A stretch of DNA of 64,000 bases from JAPPHY01 sp965247535 (GTDB lineage: Bacteria > Chloroflexota > Dehalococcoidia > Lucifugimonadales > UBA2985): the NCBI GenBank assembly GCA_965247535.1, contig OZ252018.1, positions 1,054,001 through 1,118,000 of the forward strand, given 5' to 3'. This document shows positions 1 to 7,883 of the stretch, in pieces (positions within the stretch are counted from its first letter, which is position 1; each line of letters starts with the position of its first letter). The notes under the pieces are model-generated. The model was not told the DNA's origin and made no database searches. It saw nothing but the letters and a program-made list of their open reading frames with translations. The position numbers were made by a program, and so were the translations under genes.

Positions 1-23
1 AGTAGGCCGAGGAGATACGGCAT
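1..23 (-). other. possible start of the next gene after ccmF, cut by the window edge
   Basis: On the minus strand an ATG at 23-21 opens a frame reading MPYLLGLL before the sequence ends. The hydrophobic start would suit a secreted or membrane protein, such as another cytochrome c maturation component following ccmF. No ribosome binding site is visible and only eight codons can be read. Bases 24-78 hold nothing else that can be supported. Confidence 0.2.
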
Positions 24-78
24 GGCTACGATGCGCCGGTTGTCCCGGCACGGAAAGTGCGGACTGCGCTCATGGAGG

Positions 79-2085
79 TCAGCCGGCGGAGGCCTCCGGC
101 CTTCTACCGGATCCTGCAGCCAAGCCGCCGGGGGAGAAAGCGTAGGCGGCCGCCTGTTCTCTCTGAGGCCACAGAGCCACTGTAACGCCCACGATCAGCA
201 GCGGCCCCGCGACCCACATCCACATCACCAGCGGGTTCACGTATACGCGGAGGATTGTGCGTCCGTCGTCAAGCAACTCTCCCGGGATGATGTACAGGTC
301 CTCAAGGGGAGTGGACCGTATGGCTGCCAGCGTTGAGGCGATATTGAAGCTCGGGTAGAAGTCACGTCGCGGATAGTACGTGCCGAGAAATGTGTCGCCG
401 CGGAACGCCTGCACCTCCGCCGTTGCCTCGGTGCGGTCGGAGAATGTTCTTGCGGAGGCTCCGATGTATTTGACCGTGTACTCGCCCACGTCGGCGGACT
501 CGCCCGGCGACAGTGCGATGTCACGCTGGATTCCGTAGAAGGAGGAACCGGTCACGCCCAGCGCCAGCAGCACGACGGCCAGGTGCACGACGTATCCTCC
601 GTATCGAGGCCGGTTGGCGGCAATCAGCCTGCCAAAGGCGACGGGGTAGCTCTCGCCGCGCTTGTGCCGGGCGTGCGCGCCTCTGGCCCACTCGCGCAGT
701 ATCCCCGCCGTCACGAACGCGCACAGGCCGTACGAGATCAGCGCCCAGGGTATGTACACGCCTATCAGAAGCAGGCCCGCGACCGCCACCAAGGCAGCGG
801 CGGCAGGCACCAGTAGTGCGCGCCTCAGGCTGGCCCAGTTTGCGTTCCGCCAGGGAATGTACGGGGCCACACCCATCAGCAAGATGAGAAGCAGGAAGAT
901 GGGGCCGTTGACCTGGTTGTAGAATGGCTGGCCTACCGTCACGATCTCGCCCTGGAACAGCTCGGATACAAGGGGATACACAACGCCCCAAAGCGTTACG
1001 AATGCAACTCCCAGAAACAGCAGGTTGTTCACAAGGAACGCTGCCTCGCGGGACAGAGCGGACTCCAGCGTCTGCGCGCTCTTCAGGCTGTTGTACCGCC
1101 AGAAGAACACGGCGAAGGAGACGAGCATCGTGGCGCCCATGAATGCCAGGAAGATCCAGCCGAGCGTGGACTGGCCGAATGAGTGGACGGAGGGGACCGG
1201 CCCGCCTCGATTGATGAACATTCCGAACTGTGCGAACCCGAACGCGATGATCAGCAGCGCCAGGTTCCACATTCGGAACATGCCCCGGCGCTTCTGCACC
1301 ATGATCGAGTGGATGAAGGCGGTAATCACCAGCCAGGGCATGAATCCAGCGTTCTCCACCGGGTCCCACGCCCAGTACCCACCCCAACCCAGGATGGTGT
1401 ATGCCCACCATCCTCCCAGCAGCAGGCCGATGCCGAGCAGCGCCCACGAGATTATGCCCCACGTCCTGCCGGCGTCGACCCATTCGTCGGCGGTGCGTCC
1501 AGCAAGGAGCGAGCCCATCGCAATCGAGAACGGCACCGCGAAGGATATGAGGCCGGTCATAAGCATGGGCGGGTGCACGAACATGCCCGGATGCGTCAGA
1601 AGCGGGTTGATGCCCCTGCCGTCCGGAGGCACGAGTTCAAGCCGTGCGAAGGGATTGGCGAGGAATACCATCACCGCCAGAAAGAAGAGCAGCACGAGCA
1701 TGAGCACCGCGCCGATGTGCGGCATGCTTGGACGCAAAGAGGCGGGGGCGAAGTACACTGCAAGGGCTGCCAGGACGGAAAGGGCAAATGCGATGAAGAG
1801 AAGCGATCCTTCATTTCCGGCGTAGAATGCAACCCAGATGTATTGTGGCGCCATGGCGCGGTTGCTGTGCTCGGCCACGTAGGACACCGAGAAGTCGGCG
1901 TTCACGAATGCGCCCACCAGGCCGGCCGTGGAAACTGCGAGCGCAACCGGCGCGAGGAGGACTGCCCGCCGTGCGCTCAGTGTCAGCTGCTGGCTGCCTA
2001 GCCGCACTCCCGCCATTGAAGCCACGGGGGAGTATATGGCCAGCGCTAGCGCAATGAGCAGGCAAATGTAACCGAGATCGGCCAT
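79..2085 (-). CDS. ccmF: cytochrome c-type biogenesis protein CcmF (heme lyase subunit)
   Basis: This polytopic membrane protein of 668 residues belongs to the CcmF/NrfE/CcsA family, which presents heme for covalent attachment to apocytochrome c outside the cytoplasmic membrane. The tryptophan-rich WWD signature WGGYWAWDPVEN is at about residues 234-245. A conserved histidine region THPGMFVHPP is at about 165-174. Many hydrophobic segments cover the protein, with a larger soluble stretch near the C-terminus. The start at 2085 is preferred over an ATG at 2118, because the upstream one overlaps ccmH and the 2085 start has an AAGGGA-type ribosome site about 9 bases upstream. It lies just downstream of ccmH on the same strand, so the two are probably cotranscribed. 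The length fits the family. Confidence 0.93.
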   Translation of the reverse strand: MADLGYICLLIALALAIYSPVASMAGVRLGSQQLTLSARRAVLLAPVALAVSTAGLVGAFVNADFSVSYVAEHSNRAMAPQYIWVAFYAGNEGSLLFIAFALSVLAALAVYFAPASLRPSMPHIGAVLMLVLLFFLAVMVFLANPFARLELVPPDGRGINPLLTHPGMFVHPPMLMTGLISFAVPFSIAMGSLLAGRTADEWVDAGRTWGIISWALLGIGLLLGGWWAYTILGWGGYWAWDPVENAGFMPWLVITAFIHSIMVQKRRGMFRMWNLALLIIAFGFAQFGMFINRGGPVPSVHSFGQSTLGWIFLAFMGATMLVSFAVFFWRYNSLKSAQTLESALSREAAFLVNNLLFLGVAFVTLWGVVYPLVSELFQGEIVTVGQPFYNQVNGPIFLLLILLMGVAPYIPWRNANWASLRRALLVPAAAALVAVAGLLLIGVYIPWALISYGLCAFVTAGILREWARGAHARHKRGESYPVAFGRLIAANRPRYGGYVVHLAVVLLALGVTGSSFYGIQRDIALSPGESADVGEYTVKYIGASARTFSDRTEATAEVQAFRGDTFLGTYYPRRDFYPSFNIASTLAAIRSTPLEDLYIIPGELLDDGRTILRVYVNPLVMWMWVAGPLLIVGVTVALWPQREQAAAYAFSPGGLAAGSGRRPEASAG

Positions 2086-2092
2086 TCCGCAG

Positions 2093-2635
2093 CTATCCCT
2101 TACCGCTTCCGCCGCCATCCTCGGCGGTCAGGTTGCGTATATCGCGGTCAACCGCGGATAGGTAGTTCTCCAGCCCTGCAGCGCCCTGCGAAGGTGCTTG
2201 AGAGATGCGGTGGTGCTCACGGCGCATGGCTCTCAGGACCAGCGCCAGCGAGCCGCCTCCGATGAGCAGTGCGAGCGGAGGAACAACCCAGATTAGGAGG
2301 TTGAAGCCGCTCTTTGGAGGCGCAGAGAGGACCTCTTCGCCGTAACGCTCCACGAAGAACCGGAGTACCTCGTCACGGCTCTCGCCCTCGGCGAGCCTCT
2401 CGCGCACAGTGCGCCTCATCTGTTCGGCGATTTCCGTTTGGGACTGGTCGATGGTCTCGCTGGGACAGATCGGGCACATGAGGTTCTTGTCGATGCCCTG
2501 GGCCACGGCCTCAAGGTCCTGAGATGCCGATGGCCCCGCCTCCGTTGCGCACGCGGAGAGCACTGCCAGGAAGCCCAGGAGTGCCCCCGGCAGCAGGAGC
2601 CGCGAGAATACCGCCCTGCCTGTGCTCAGGGTCAT
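2093..2635 (-). CDS. ccmH: cytochrome c-type biogenesis protein CcmH
   Basis: This is a CcmH/CycL-type thiol-disulfide protein that keeps apocytochrome c reduced for heme ligation. The redox motif is LMCPIC at residues 52-57, matching the family pattern LRCxxC. A hydrophobic anchor lies at about residues 113-135. The N-terminus ends its signal in LSAC at residues 26-29, a plausible lipobox, so the mature protein may be lipid-anchored on an acylated cysteine. That is unusual, since many CcmH proteins have an ordinary signal peptide. An ATG at 2674 would add 13 residues; the one at 2635 gives a cleaner signal peptide. The stop is 7 bases before ccmF, consistent with one operon. Confidence 0.85.
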   Translation of the reverse strand: MTLSTGRAVFSRLLLPGALLGFLAVLSACATEAGPSASQDLEAVAQGIDKNLMCPICPSETIDQSQTEIAEQMRRTVRERLAEGESRDEVLRFFVERYGEEVLSAPPKSGFNLLIWVVPPLALLIGGGSLALVLRAMRREHHRISQAPSQGAAGLENYLSAVDRDIRNLTAEDGGGSGKG

Positions 2636-2745
2636 AGACGACTTAGGCTCTTTCGTGGTCCCGCCGCGCTCCACACACCAACTGCACCCGGGTGCTTCGC
2701 ACGGAGTCGTAAGCGGGCGAGCCCGCCATAGCGCCAGGCTGAGGC

Positions 2746-3225
2746 CTATCTGGCCGTGGACATGGCATCGATGCCGTGCCGGATGGTGGTGAGGACATTG
2801 GACAGCTCCTCTTCCAGCTTCGTGAGGGTGGCCTGAGCGTATCTGTCGGCGTCCGCCCGCCGTGAGTTGGCCTGCATGTCCGCTTCTTCCAGAACCCGCT
2901 GTGCTCTTCGTTGGGCCTCGGCGACAATGTCCTCTGACTGCTTGTGGGCCTCCCTGAGAACTTCGCTCTCCTTCACGCGAGAGCGGGCCTCATCCTCGGA
3001 GGACGTCCTGATTCGTCGCGCCTCGGACAGAGCCTGGTTGATGAGGTTCTCCCGCATCTGAAGAAACTCCTGGGCCTCCTGGAGGTCTGCCGGCAGGGCG
3101 GACTGTATCTGGCTCACAAGCTCCGCCATCTTCTCCTTGTCGACAAGGACCTTCCCGGTTGCGGGAACCCCCGTGCCGGTACTGACCAGTTCCTCCAGCT
3201 TCTCCATAAGACTGGCAATGTTCAT
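2746..3225 (-). CDS. coiled-coil protein resembling ATPase stalk or DivIVA-like proteins
   Basis: This protein of 159 residues has no confident family assignment. It begins with a short helical segment, then shows a long charged stretch rich in Ala, Glu, Arg and Gln with heptad-like spacing from about residue 55 to 150. That is the look of ATP-synthase subunit b/E or DivIVA-like coiled coils. No membrane segment or catalytic motif is visible. It is 30 bases downstream of coaD on the same strand, so it likely belongs to the rsmD-coaD transcription unit. The function is unknown; a scaffold or cell-division role would be a guess from shape alone. Confidence 0.75.
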   Translation of the reverse strand: MNIASLMEKLEELVSTGTGVPATGKVLVDKEKMAELVSQIQSALPADLQEAQEFLQMRENLINQALSEARRIRTSSEDEARSRVKESEVLREAHKQSEDIVAEAQRRAQRVLEEADMQANSRRADADRYAQATLTKLEEELSNVLTTIRHGIDAMSTAR

Positions 3226-3255
3226 GGCTATCCACCTTTCAGGCGGCGCCTAAGC

Positions 3256-3738
3256 TCAGGAGCGATATCTGTCCCGAAGGGCTACCGCCACATTATTTGG
3301 GACCAGGTGGCTGATATTGCCTTCCCCGGCCGCAATTTCCTTGATGAGACTGGACTTTATGTAGATGTGGTTCAGGCTGGCCATCAGGTAGAGTGTGTCT
3401 ACGTCCGACGCCAGCTTCTGATTGTTGAGAGCCATCTCGCACTCATACTCGAAGTCGGAACCCATGCGGAGCCCCCTGACCATAACGGCGGCTCCCAGCT
3501 TGTGCGCCAGGTTCACTGTGAGTCCGGTGTATGGAATGACCTCGATGTTGGGGAAGTCGCAGAGGGCGTTCTTGCAAAGCTCCAGACGTTCTTCGGTGTT
3601 GAACATGATTGACTTGGAGGAGCGGGTGTCCACCACGGCAACGTACACCTTATCGAAGAGCGCGGCCGACCTCGTAGCAATATCCATGTGCCCAAAGGTT
3701 ATGGGGTCAAAGCTGCCTGGATACAGGGCGGTTACCAA
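3256..3738 (-). CDS. coaD: phosphopantetheine adenylyltransferase
   Basis: CoaD transfers AMP from ATP to 4'-phosphopantetheine, the fourth step of coenzyme A synthesis. The nucleotidyltransferase signature GSFDPITFGH is at residues 8-17, and the C-terminal KSSLIKE motif that binds ATP is at about 128-134. RGLR near residue 88 also matches the family. At 160 residues it has the normal length. The start is TTG, preceded by a purine-rich AAGGAGGGGAGG stretch, and it overlaps the end of rsmD by 7 bases, so the two are translationally linked. The rsmD-coaD order is common in bacteria. Confidence 0.96.
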   Translation of the reverse strand: MVTALYPGSFDPITFGHMDIATRSAALFDKVYVAVVDTRSSKSIMFNTEERLELCKNALCDFPNIEVIPYTGLTVNLAHKLGAAVMVRGLRMGSDFEYECEMALNNQKLASDVDTLYLMASLNHIYIKSSLIKEIAAGEGNISHLVPNNVAVALRDRYRS

Positions 3739-4343
3739 ACCTCCCCTCCTTCCTTTTGAGCGGCCTGTAGCGCTGCCGGCCGTCCGGCGCTCGTCTCGGT
3801 CTGGACGGTGGCCTGATAGATCGAGCAGACGGTATCGCCGTACCTGCGTTCACGCACCAGTCCCAGGCCGCCATATTCGGCTTCAAGGGCATGATGCTTG
3901 GAGTGGCCGGCTGCCACAATGCCCCCCTCTCGCGCCAGGCTTCCCACCTTCTCCATAACGTGGTGCACCGGCCCCAGGGTGTAAGGGGGGTCCATGAGGA
4001 CAATGTCGTAGGCGCCGTCGAGGGACTTGATGGCCCGCTCCACCTTCATGCAGTAGACGCGGGAGCGTTCGGTGAAGCGGAGCTCGGACAGGCTGCGCCG
4101 TAGCAGGGCACAACGCTTCGGGTTGTCCTCGACGAAGTCGGCCCACTTTGCGCCGCGGCTCAGAGCCTCGATTCCCAGAGTGCCCGTTCCGGCGTACAGG
4201 TCAATGACGCGCTTGCCCTCCAGGCCGTTGGACTCCAGGATTGAGAACAAGGACGACCGGACTCTCTCGGTGGTGGGTCGTGCGCCCAGCCTCTTGCGAC
4301 TGGCTATGCGACGACCTTTAGCCTCTCCAGCGATTACCCGCAA
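3732..4343 (-). CDS. rsmD: 16S rRNA (guanine(966)-N(2))-methyltransferase
   Basis: RsmD methylates G966 of 16S rRNA in the assembled small subunit. Visible motifs are the N-terminal RVIAGEAKGR, RPTTERVR, the SAM-binding DLYAGTGTLG and the catalytic DPPY. The TTG at 4343 is chosen as the start, giving the family-typical N-terminus MRVIAGEAKGR with 203 residues. An in-frame ATG at 4382 overlaps the -10 box of a good promoter (TTTACG, 17 bases, TAGAAT, at 4409-4381), so it should lie upstream of the transcript start. A gene caller might still use the ATG. It is the first gene of the rsmD-coaD-coiled-coil unit. Confidence 0.92.
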   Translation of the reverse strand: MRVIAGEAKGRRIASRKRLGARPTTERVRSSLFSILESNGLEGKRVIDLYAGTGTLGIEALSRGAKWADFVEDNPKRCALLRRSLSELRFTERSRVYCMKVERAIKSLDGAYDIVLMDPPYTLGPVHHVMEKVGSLAREGGIVAAGHSKHHALEAEYGGLGLVRERRYGDTVCSIYQATVQTETSAGRPAALQAAQKEGGEVW

Positions 4344-4380
4344 TTGATACACCTGACGCCTGAGCGTATTCGATTGTGGC

Positions 4381-4409
4381 ATTCTAGCACAGCCTTGCCA
4401 ATGCGTAAA
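4381..4409 (-). promoter_or_regulatory. sigma-70-type promoter of rsmD-coaD
   Basis: Reading the minus strand, TTTACG (4409-4404), a 17-base spacer and TAGAAT (4386-4381) match sigma-70 boxes. Transcription would begin near 4374, downstream of the ATG at 4382. This supports the TTG start at 4343. Confidence 0.6.
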
Positions 4410-4485
4410 GTCTCCGGGGTTGAGACATCACCGTTCGCACTTGAAGGCCGCCTGGCGCCGCTCATGCCCGGCTCATGGCTCCCCG

Positions 4486-4514
4486 TTGACAGCACTACGG
4501 CTCAGGCGTATCTT
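4486..4514 (+). promoter_or_regulatory. sigma-70-type promoter of the CoA-ligase gene
   Basis: TTGACA (4486-4491), a 17-base spacer and TATCTT (4509-4514) form a strong promoter. The predicted transcript start is near 4521, about 50 bases before the ATG at 4573. It rules out the longer reading frame that opens at 4420. Confidence 0.7.
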
Positions 4515-4572
4515 GTCCTCATTCCGGGACGCGCCTATCTTCGGTTCGCGCATTGCAGATGTGGAGGTGTCT

Positions 4573-5991
4573 ATGCCGGTTCTCAAGGAGCAGTTGGACG
4601 CAGCCTTCAGTCCGAAAGTCGTCGCCGTGGTCGGGGCCAGGAAATTCGACAACTACGTCTGGCTCCGCAACATGAGCGACTTCAAGGGCACGCTCTACTC
4701 CGTGCAAATAAACCCGGACGATATCGTAGGCATCGAGGAGATGGGCATACCCAACTTCAAGAGCCTCGTGGAGATCCCGGAGCCGGTCGACTACGTGGTA
4801 GTTGCCGTGCCCCGTCGTGCAGTGCCATTCGTGCTCAAGGACGCCGTGGAGAAGGGCGTCAAGACTATGCACATGTTCACCTCCGGCTTCGCCGAGTCCG
4901 GCAACGAAGATGCCGTGCAGATGCAGCAGCAGATAGCGGAGACCGCCCGCGAGGCCGGCATACTGGTCATTGGGCCCAACTGCATGGGCGTGTTCAATCC
5001 TCACGTAGGCATGCGATTCGGCGAGGGGCAGCAGGTCGACTACATAGGCGGCGTGAGCGTCATATCGCAGAGCGGCGCCCACGCGTCGGCCATGACCCAG
5101 GGCCTGCAGGCCAGCGGCGTGGGGGTCAACATGACCGTCAGCTTCGGCAACGCCATCCTGCTGGACAGCCCGGACCTGCTCCAGTACTTCGCGGACGATC
5201 CGGCCACCAACGTCATCTGCGCGTACATCGAGGGGCCCAAGGACGGCCAGCGTTTCTTCCGGGCGCTGCGCGACGTAGCGACGAAGAAGCCGGTAGTGCT
5301 GTGGAAGGGCGGACAGACCGACGCGGGCCGCAGGAGCGCGGCCTCGCACACGGGCTCTCTGGCGGGCTCAATCGAGATATGGAACGCGGGCGCGCGCCAG
5401 GCCGGCGCCATTCGCGCCGATTCGCTCCAGGAAGTCATCGACGTGGCAAAGATGCTCACGTACATGGGGCCCGTGACCGGCGACCGCGTTGGCATCATCG
5501 GAGGCAGCGGCGGGCAGTCGGTATCGATGAGCGACGAGTTCTCGTGGGCCGGACTGGGAGTTCCGACGCTGTCGGAGCCCACCCTGGAGAGCATGGCCGA
5601 GTTCTTCCAGCTCGTGGGCGCCAGCTACTTCAACCCGGTGGACATCGGAGGCATCAACAGGAGCAACCTGGAGACCATCCTGGACCTCCTCACGGGCGAC
5701 CCAAACGTGGACGTGGTGGCCTTGATGCGGAGCGTACAGCGCGGTCGAAGGAGCGCCGAGGACATCGCGTCCGAGCTGAAGCAGTACGGCGAGGCGCGGG
5801 ACAAGTCCGGTAAGCCGATGATGGCCATGTTCTGGACGCCGGTCCCATACCCCGAGAGCGGCCCGATGGAGGAGACGGACAGCATTCTGCGCGACCTGGG
5901 CATCCCGACCTTCCCATCGCCGTCCAGGGCGGCCCGGGCCCTGCGCAAGGTTGTGGACTACCACCGCTACCAATCGGGCATGGACGGGTAG
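4573..5991 (+). CDS. CoA-binding protein / ADP-forming acyl-CoA synthetase alpha-type subunit
   Basis: This 472-residue protein has the CoA-binding and succinyl-CoA-ligase-like domains of NDP-forming acyl-CoA synthetases (acetate-CoA ligase, ADP-forming). A Rossmann-like CoA-binding domain covers about residues 1-140 with GPNCMG at 134-139. SQSG is at about 165-168. The phosphorylatable histidine of the family fits H259 in ASHTGSLAG. The ATP-grasp (beta) domain is absent and no beta-subunit gene is adjacent, so a partner must be elsewhere or the protein has another role. The start is ATG at 4573 with GGAGGTG just upstream. It is transcribed alone, divergently from rsmD. The acyl substrate cannot be told from sequence. 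Confidence 0.85.
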   Translation: MPVLKEQLDAAFSPKVVAVVGARKFDNYVWLRNMSDFKGTLYSVQINPDDIVGIEEMGIPNFKSLVEIPEPVDYVVVAVPRRAVPFVLKDAVEKGVKTMHMFTSGFAESGNEDAVQMQQQIAETAREAGILVIGPNCMGVFNPHVGMRFGEGQQVDYIGGVSVISQSGAHASAMTQGLQASGVGVNMTVSFGNAILLDSPDLLQYFADDPATNVICAYIEGPKDGQRFFRALRDVATKKPVVLWKGGQTDAGRRSAASHTGSLAGSIEIWNAGARQAGAIRADSLQEVIDVAKMLTYMGPVTGDRVGIIGGSGGQSVSMSDEFSWAGLGVPTLSEPTLESMAEFFQLVGASYFNPVDIGGINRSNLETILDLLTGDPNVDVVALMRSVQRGRRSAEDIASELKQYGEARDKSGKPMMAMFWTPVPYPESGPMEETDSILRDLGIPTFPSPSRAARALRKVVDYHRYQSGMDG

Positions 5992-6145
5992 CGCTCACTT
6001 TTCTCGTCACCCCCGCGAAAGCGGGGCCCACCCCCCCCGGTGGATTCCTGCCTTCGCAGGAATGGGAAAGGCACGGACGGCCTCAACCCGCTCATGGTGA
6101 GCCCGTCGAACCATTTGAGCGAGCGCCGTGACAAGTAACCGCAGC

Positions 6146-6206
6146 CCGCTCACGCCCTTCGACGGGCTCAGAGCCTGCCCCGCACACCGATGTGGGGGTG
6201 AGCGGA
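6146..6206 (+). repeat. dispersed imperfect palindrome, copy 1
   Basis: The unit begins CCGCTCAC and ends GTGAGCGG, so its ends are complementary, with CTTCGACGGGCTCAGAGCC in the middle. A nearly identical copy is at 22112-22173. The form suits a small dispersed repeat able to fold as a hairpin. Confidence 0.75.
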
Positions 6207-6274
6207 CGGAGATCACTCTCGTCACCCCGGCGAAAGGTTGCCCGGTTCTCCTATGGAGATTCGGCGGCAACTTC

Positions 6275-6283
6275 TGGTAATAT
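6275..6283 (+). promoter_or_regulatory. possible extended -10 promoter of the aroQ operon
   Basis: TGGTAATAT reads as an extended -10 element (TGn plus a -10 hexamer) about 65 bases before aroQ. No good -35 box is 17 bases upstream, so this is tentative. Confidence 0.3.
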
Positions 6284-6348
6284 AGGCGGGCAGGCTGCGG
6301 CGGGCATCAAGCGCATCCCGCCGGGCCGGGCGAAAGGGCCACCTCAGC

Positions 6349-6795
6349 ATGAAACTTCTGGTCATAAACGGACCCAATCTCAACATGCTCGGACACAGGG
6401 ACCGGGACGTCTACGGAACCATGACCCTGTCCGACATCGAGGAGATGGTGCGCCATCGCGCCAAGGAGTTGGGCGCGGAGGTCGAGTTCTTCCAGTCCAA
6501 CAGCGAAGGCGCCATCATCGACGTCCTGCAGGCGCGCTACGCGTCGGTGAACGGCATCGTCATCAACCCGGGCGCGCTCACGCACTACGGCCTGTCGCTG
6601 CGGGAGGCCCTGGTTGACACGGGCCTGCCCGTGGTTGAGGTGCACATCTCCAACATATACGCGAGGGAGCGGTGGAGGCATCGCTCAGTGGTGGCCCCGG
6701 TTTCCGTGGGCCAGATAAGCGGCCTCGGATGGCGCGGCTACCTGGCCGCTCTCGACTTTCTGGCCGCCAGCTTCAACGAAAGGGCAGTGGAATGA
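6349..6795 (+). CDS. aroQ: type II 3-dehydroquinate dehydratase
   Basis: AroQ removes water from 3-dehydroquinate to give 3-dehydroshikimate in the shikimate pathway. The protein is 148 residues, normal for the dodecameric type II enzyme. The N-terminal motif NGPNLNMLG is at residues 7-15 and the catalytic tyrosine fits Y22 in VYGTM. INPGALTHYG and EVHISN, which carry substrate-binding residues, are also present. It is the first gene of a tight plus-strand run. Its TGA overlaps the ATG of the next gene as ATGA, implying coupled translation. Confidence 0.96.
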   Translation: MKLLVINGPNLNMLGHRDRDVYGTMTLSDIEEMVRHRAKELGAEVEFFQSNSEGAIIDVLQARYASVNGIVINPGALTHYGLSLREALVDTGLPVVEVHISNIYARERWRHRSVVAPVSVGQISGLGWRGYLAALDFLAASFNERAVE

Positions 6796-7868
6796 CTTCG
6801 CGACTTGACGCAATCAGGGCTCGTTTCGAGAGCAGCGAAATCGACGGCATACTGATCGGTTCAGACGAGAACAGGAGATACGTGTCCGGCTTCAGCGGCA
6901 CGGCTGGCAACCTCATCATTACCGCCGCCGCCGCCGTGCTCGCAACCGACTTCCGCTACATCGAGCAGGCCGGCCAGCAGGCGCCCGAATTCCGCGTGCT
7001 CCGGGTCGCCGGGGGCGGCTCGGACTGGCTCACCAACCTCCTGCAGGAGCTCGAGGTACGTCGTCTCGGATTTGAGAGCCAGCACATGACGGTGGCCACG
7101 CACGAGAGGCTCTCCAAGGCACTGGCCGAGGCCGGAAACGGCGACGGTGCAAGCCTGGTGCCCACGGTCGGGCTGGTCGAAGAGCTGCGCTCCGTGAAGG
7201 ACGAGGCGGAAATGGAGCTGCTCGCCCGCGCCATCGAGATTTCGGACAGGGCGTTCGAAGAGGTATCCCGGACGCTCAGGGACGGGCAGACGGAGCGTGA
7301 GGTGGCGTGGATGCTGGAGAGGACAATGCGAGAGCTGGGCGCCGACTCCGTGTCGTTCGATACCATAGTTGCGGCAGGCCCCAACGCCGCTTTGCCGCAC
7401 CATCGCGCCGACGATACGCCCCTCCGCGAGGGGCAGCCGCTCATCATCGACATGGGCGCGCGCTACCAGGGCTACTGCAGCGACCTCAGCCGGACCCTAT
7501 GCCTCGGCCGGGAGGACGACACCTTCCGCGAGGTGTACACCACGGTGCTAAGGGCGCAGCAGACCGCCATTGAGGGCGTGCGCAGCGGCATGACGGCAGG
7601 CGAGGCGGACGGTCTTGCGCGGGCGGTCATCGAGGAGGCGGGCTACGGCGACAAGTTCGGGCACAGCCTGGGGCACGGCGTGGGCCTCGAAATCCACGAG
7701 CGGCCCGGCGTCGGGCCTAACTCCCCAGTGGTCCTGGAGGACGGCATGCCCTTCACAATCGAGCCGGGGATCTACATCTCCGGCTGGGGTGGCGTCCGAA
7801 TAGAGGACGTGGTGGTCCTGGAGCAGGGAATGGCGCGCGTGATCAGCCATGCGCCCAAGATAGACTAG
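6792..7868 (+). CDS. M24 family metallopeptidase (Xaa-Pro aminopeptidase-like)
   Basis: This 358-residue protein has a creatinase-like N-terminal domain (about 1-130) and a pita-bread M24 catalytic domain. The five dimetal ligands are all visible: D220, D231, H295, E324 and E338, in the contexts IIDMGARYQGYCSDLSRT, GHSLGHGVGLEIHE, TIEPGIY and RIEDVV. It should cleave N-terminal residues before proline (PepQ/PepP type) in the cytoplasm. The start at 6792 overlaps the aroQ stop by four bases. The aroQ-M24-efp order is a recurring bacterial arrangement. Confidence 0.92.
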   Translation: MTSRLDAIRARFESSEIDGILIGSDENRRYVSGFSGTAGNLIITAAAAVLATDFRYIEQAGQQAPEFRVLRVAGGGSDWLTNLLQELEVRRLGFESQHMTVATHERLSKALAEAGNGDGASLVPTVGLVEELRSVKDEAEMELLARAIEISDRAFEEVSRTLRDGQTEREVAWMLERTMRELGADSVSFDTIVAAGPNAALPHHRADDTPLREGQPLIIDMGARYQGYCSDLSRTLCLGREDDTFREVYTTVLRAQQTAIEGVRSGMTAGEADGLARAVIEEAGYGDKFGHSLGHGVGLEIHERPGVGPNSPVVLEDGMPFTIEPGIYISGWGGVRIEDVVVLEQGMARVISHAPKID

Positions 7869-7883
7869 GTCTGGAGCGTTTAG

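Larger units (their letters stand above)
5992..6348 (+). repeat. intergenic patch of dispersed palindromic repeats
   Basis: This gene-free stretch of 357 bases is packed with short repeats. Two direct copies of a CTCGTCACCCC-GCGAAAG unit start near 6003 and 6219. A TCCTGCCTTCGCAGGA palindrome lies at about 6045-6060. A 61-base imperfect palindrome at 6146-6206 recurs at 22112-22173. No open reading frame here looks real. The segment separates the CoA-ligase gene from the aroQ operon. Confidence 0.7.

Noticed and set aside
4344..5813. 489-codon plus-strand frame over the CoA-ligase gene
   Set aside because: Other frame of a gene with clear CoA-ligase motifs; the translation is Arg/Gly-rich noise.
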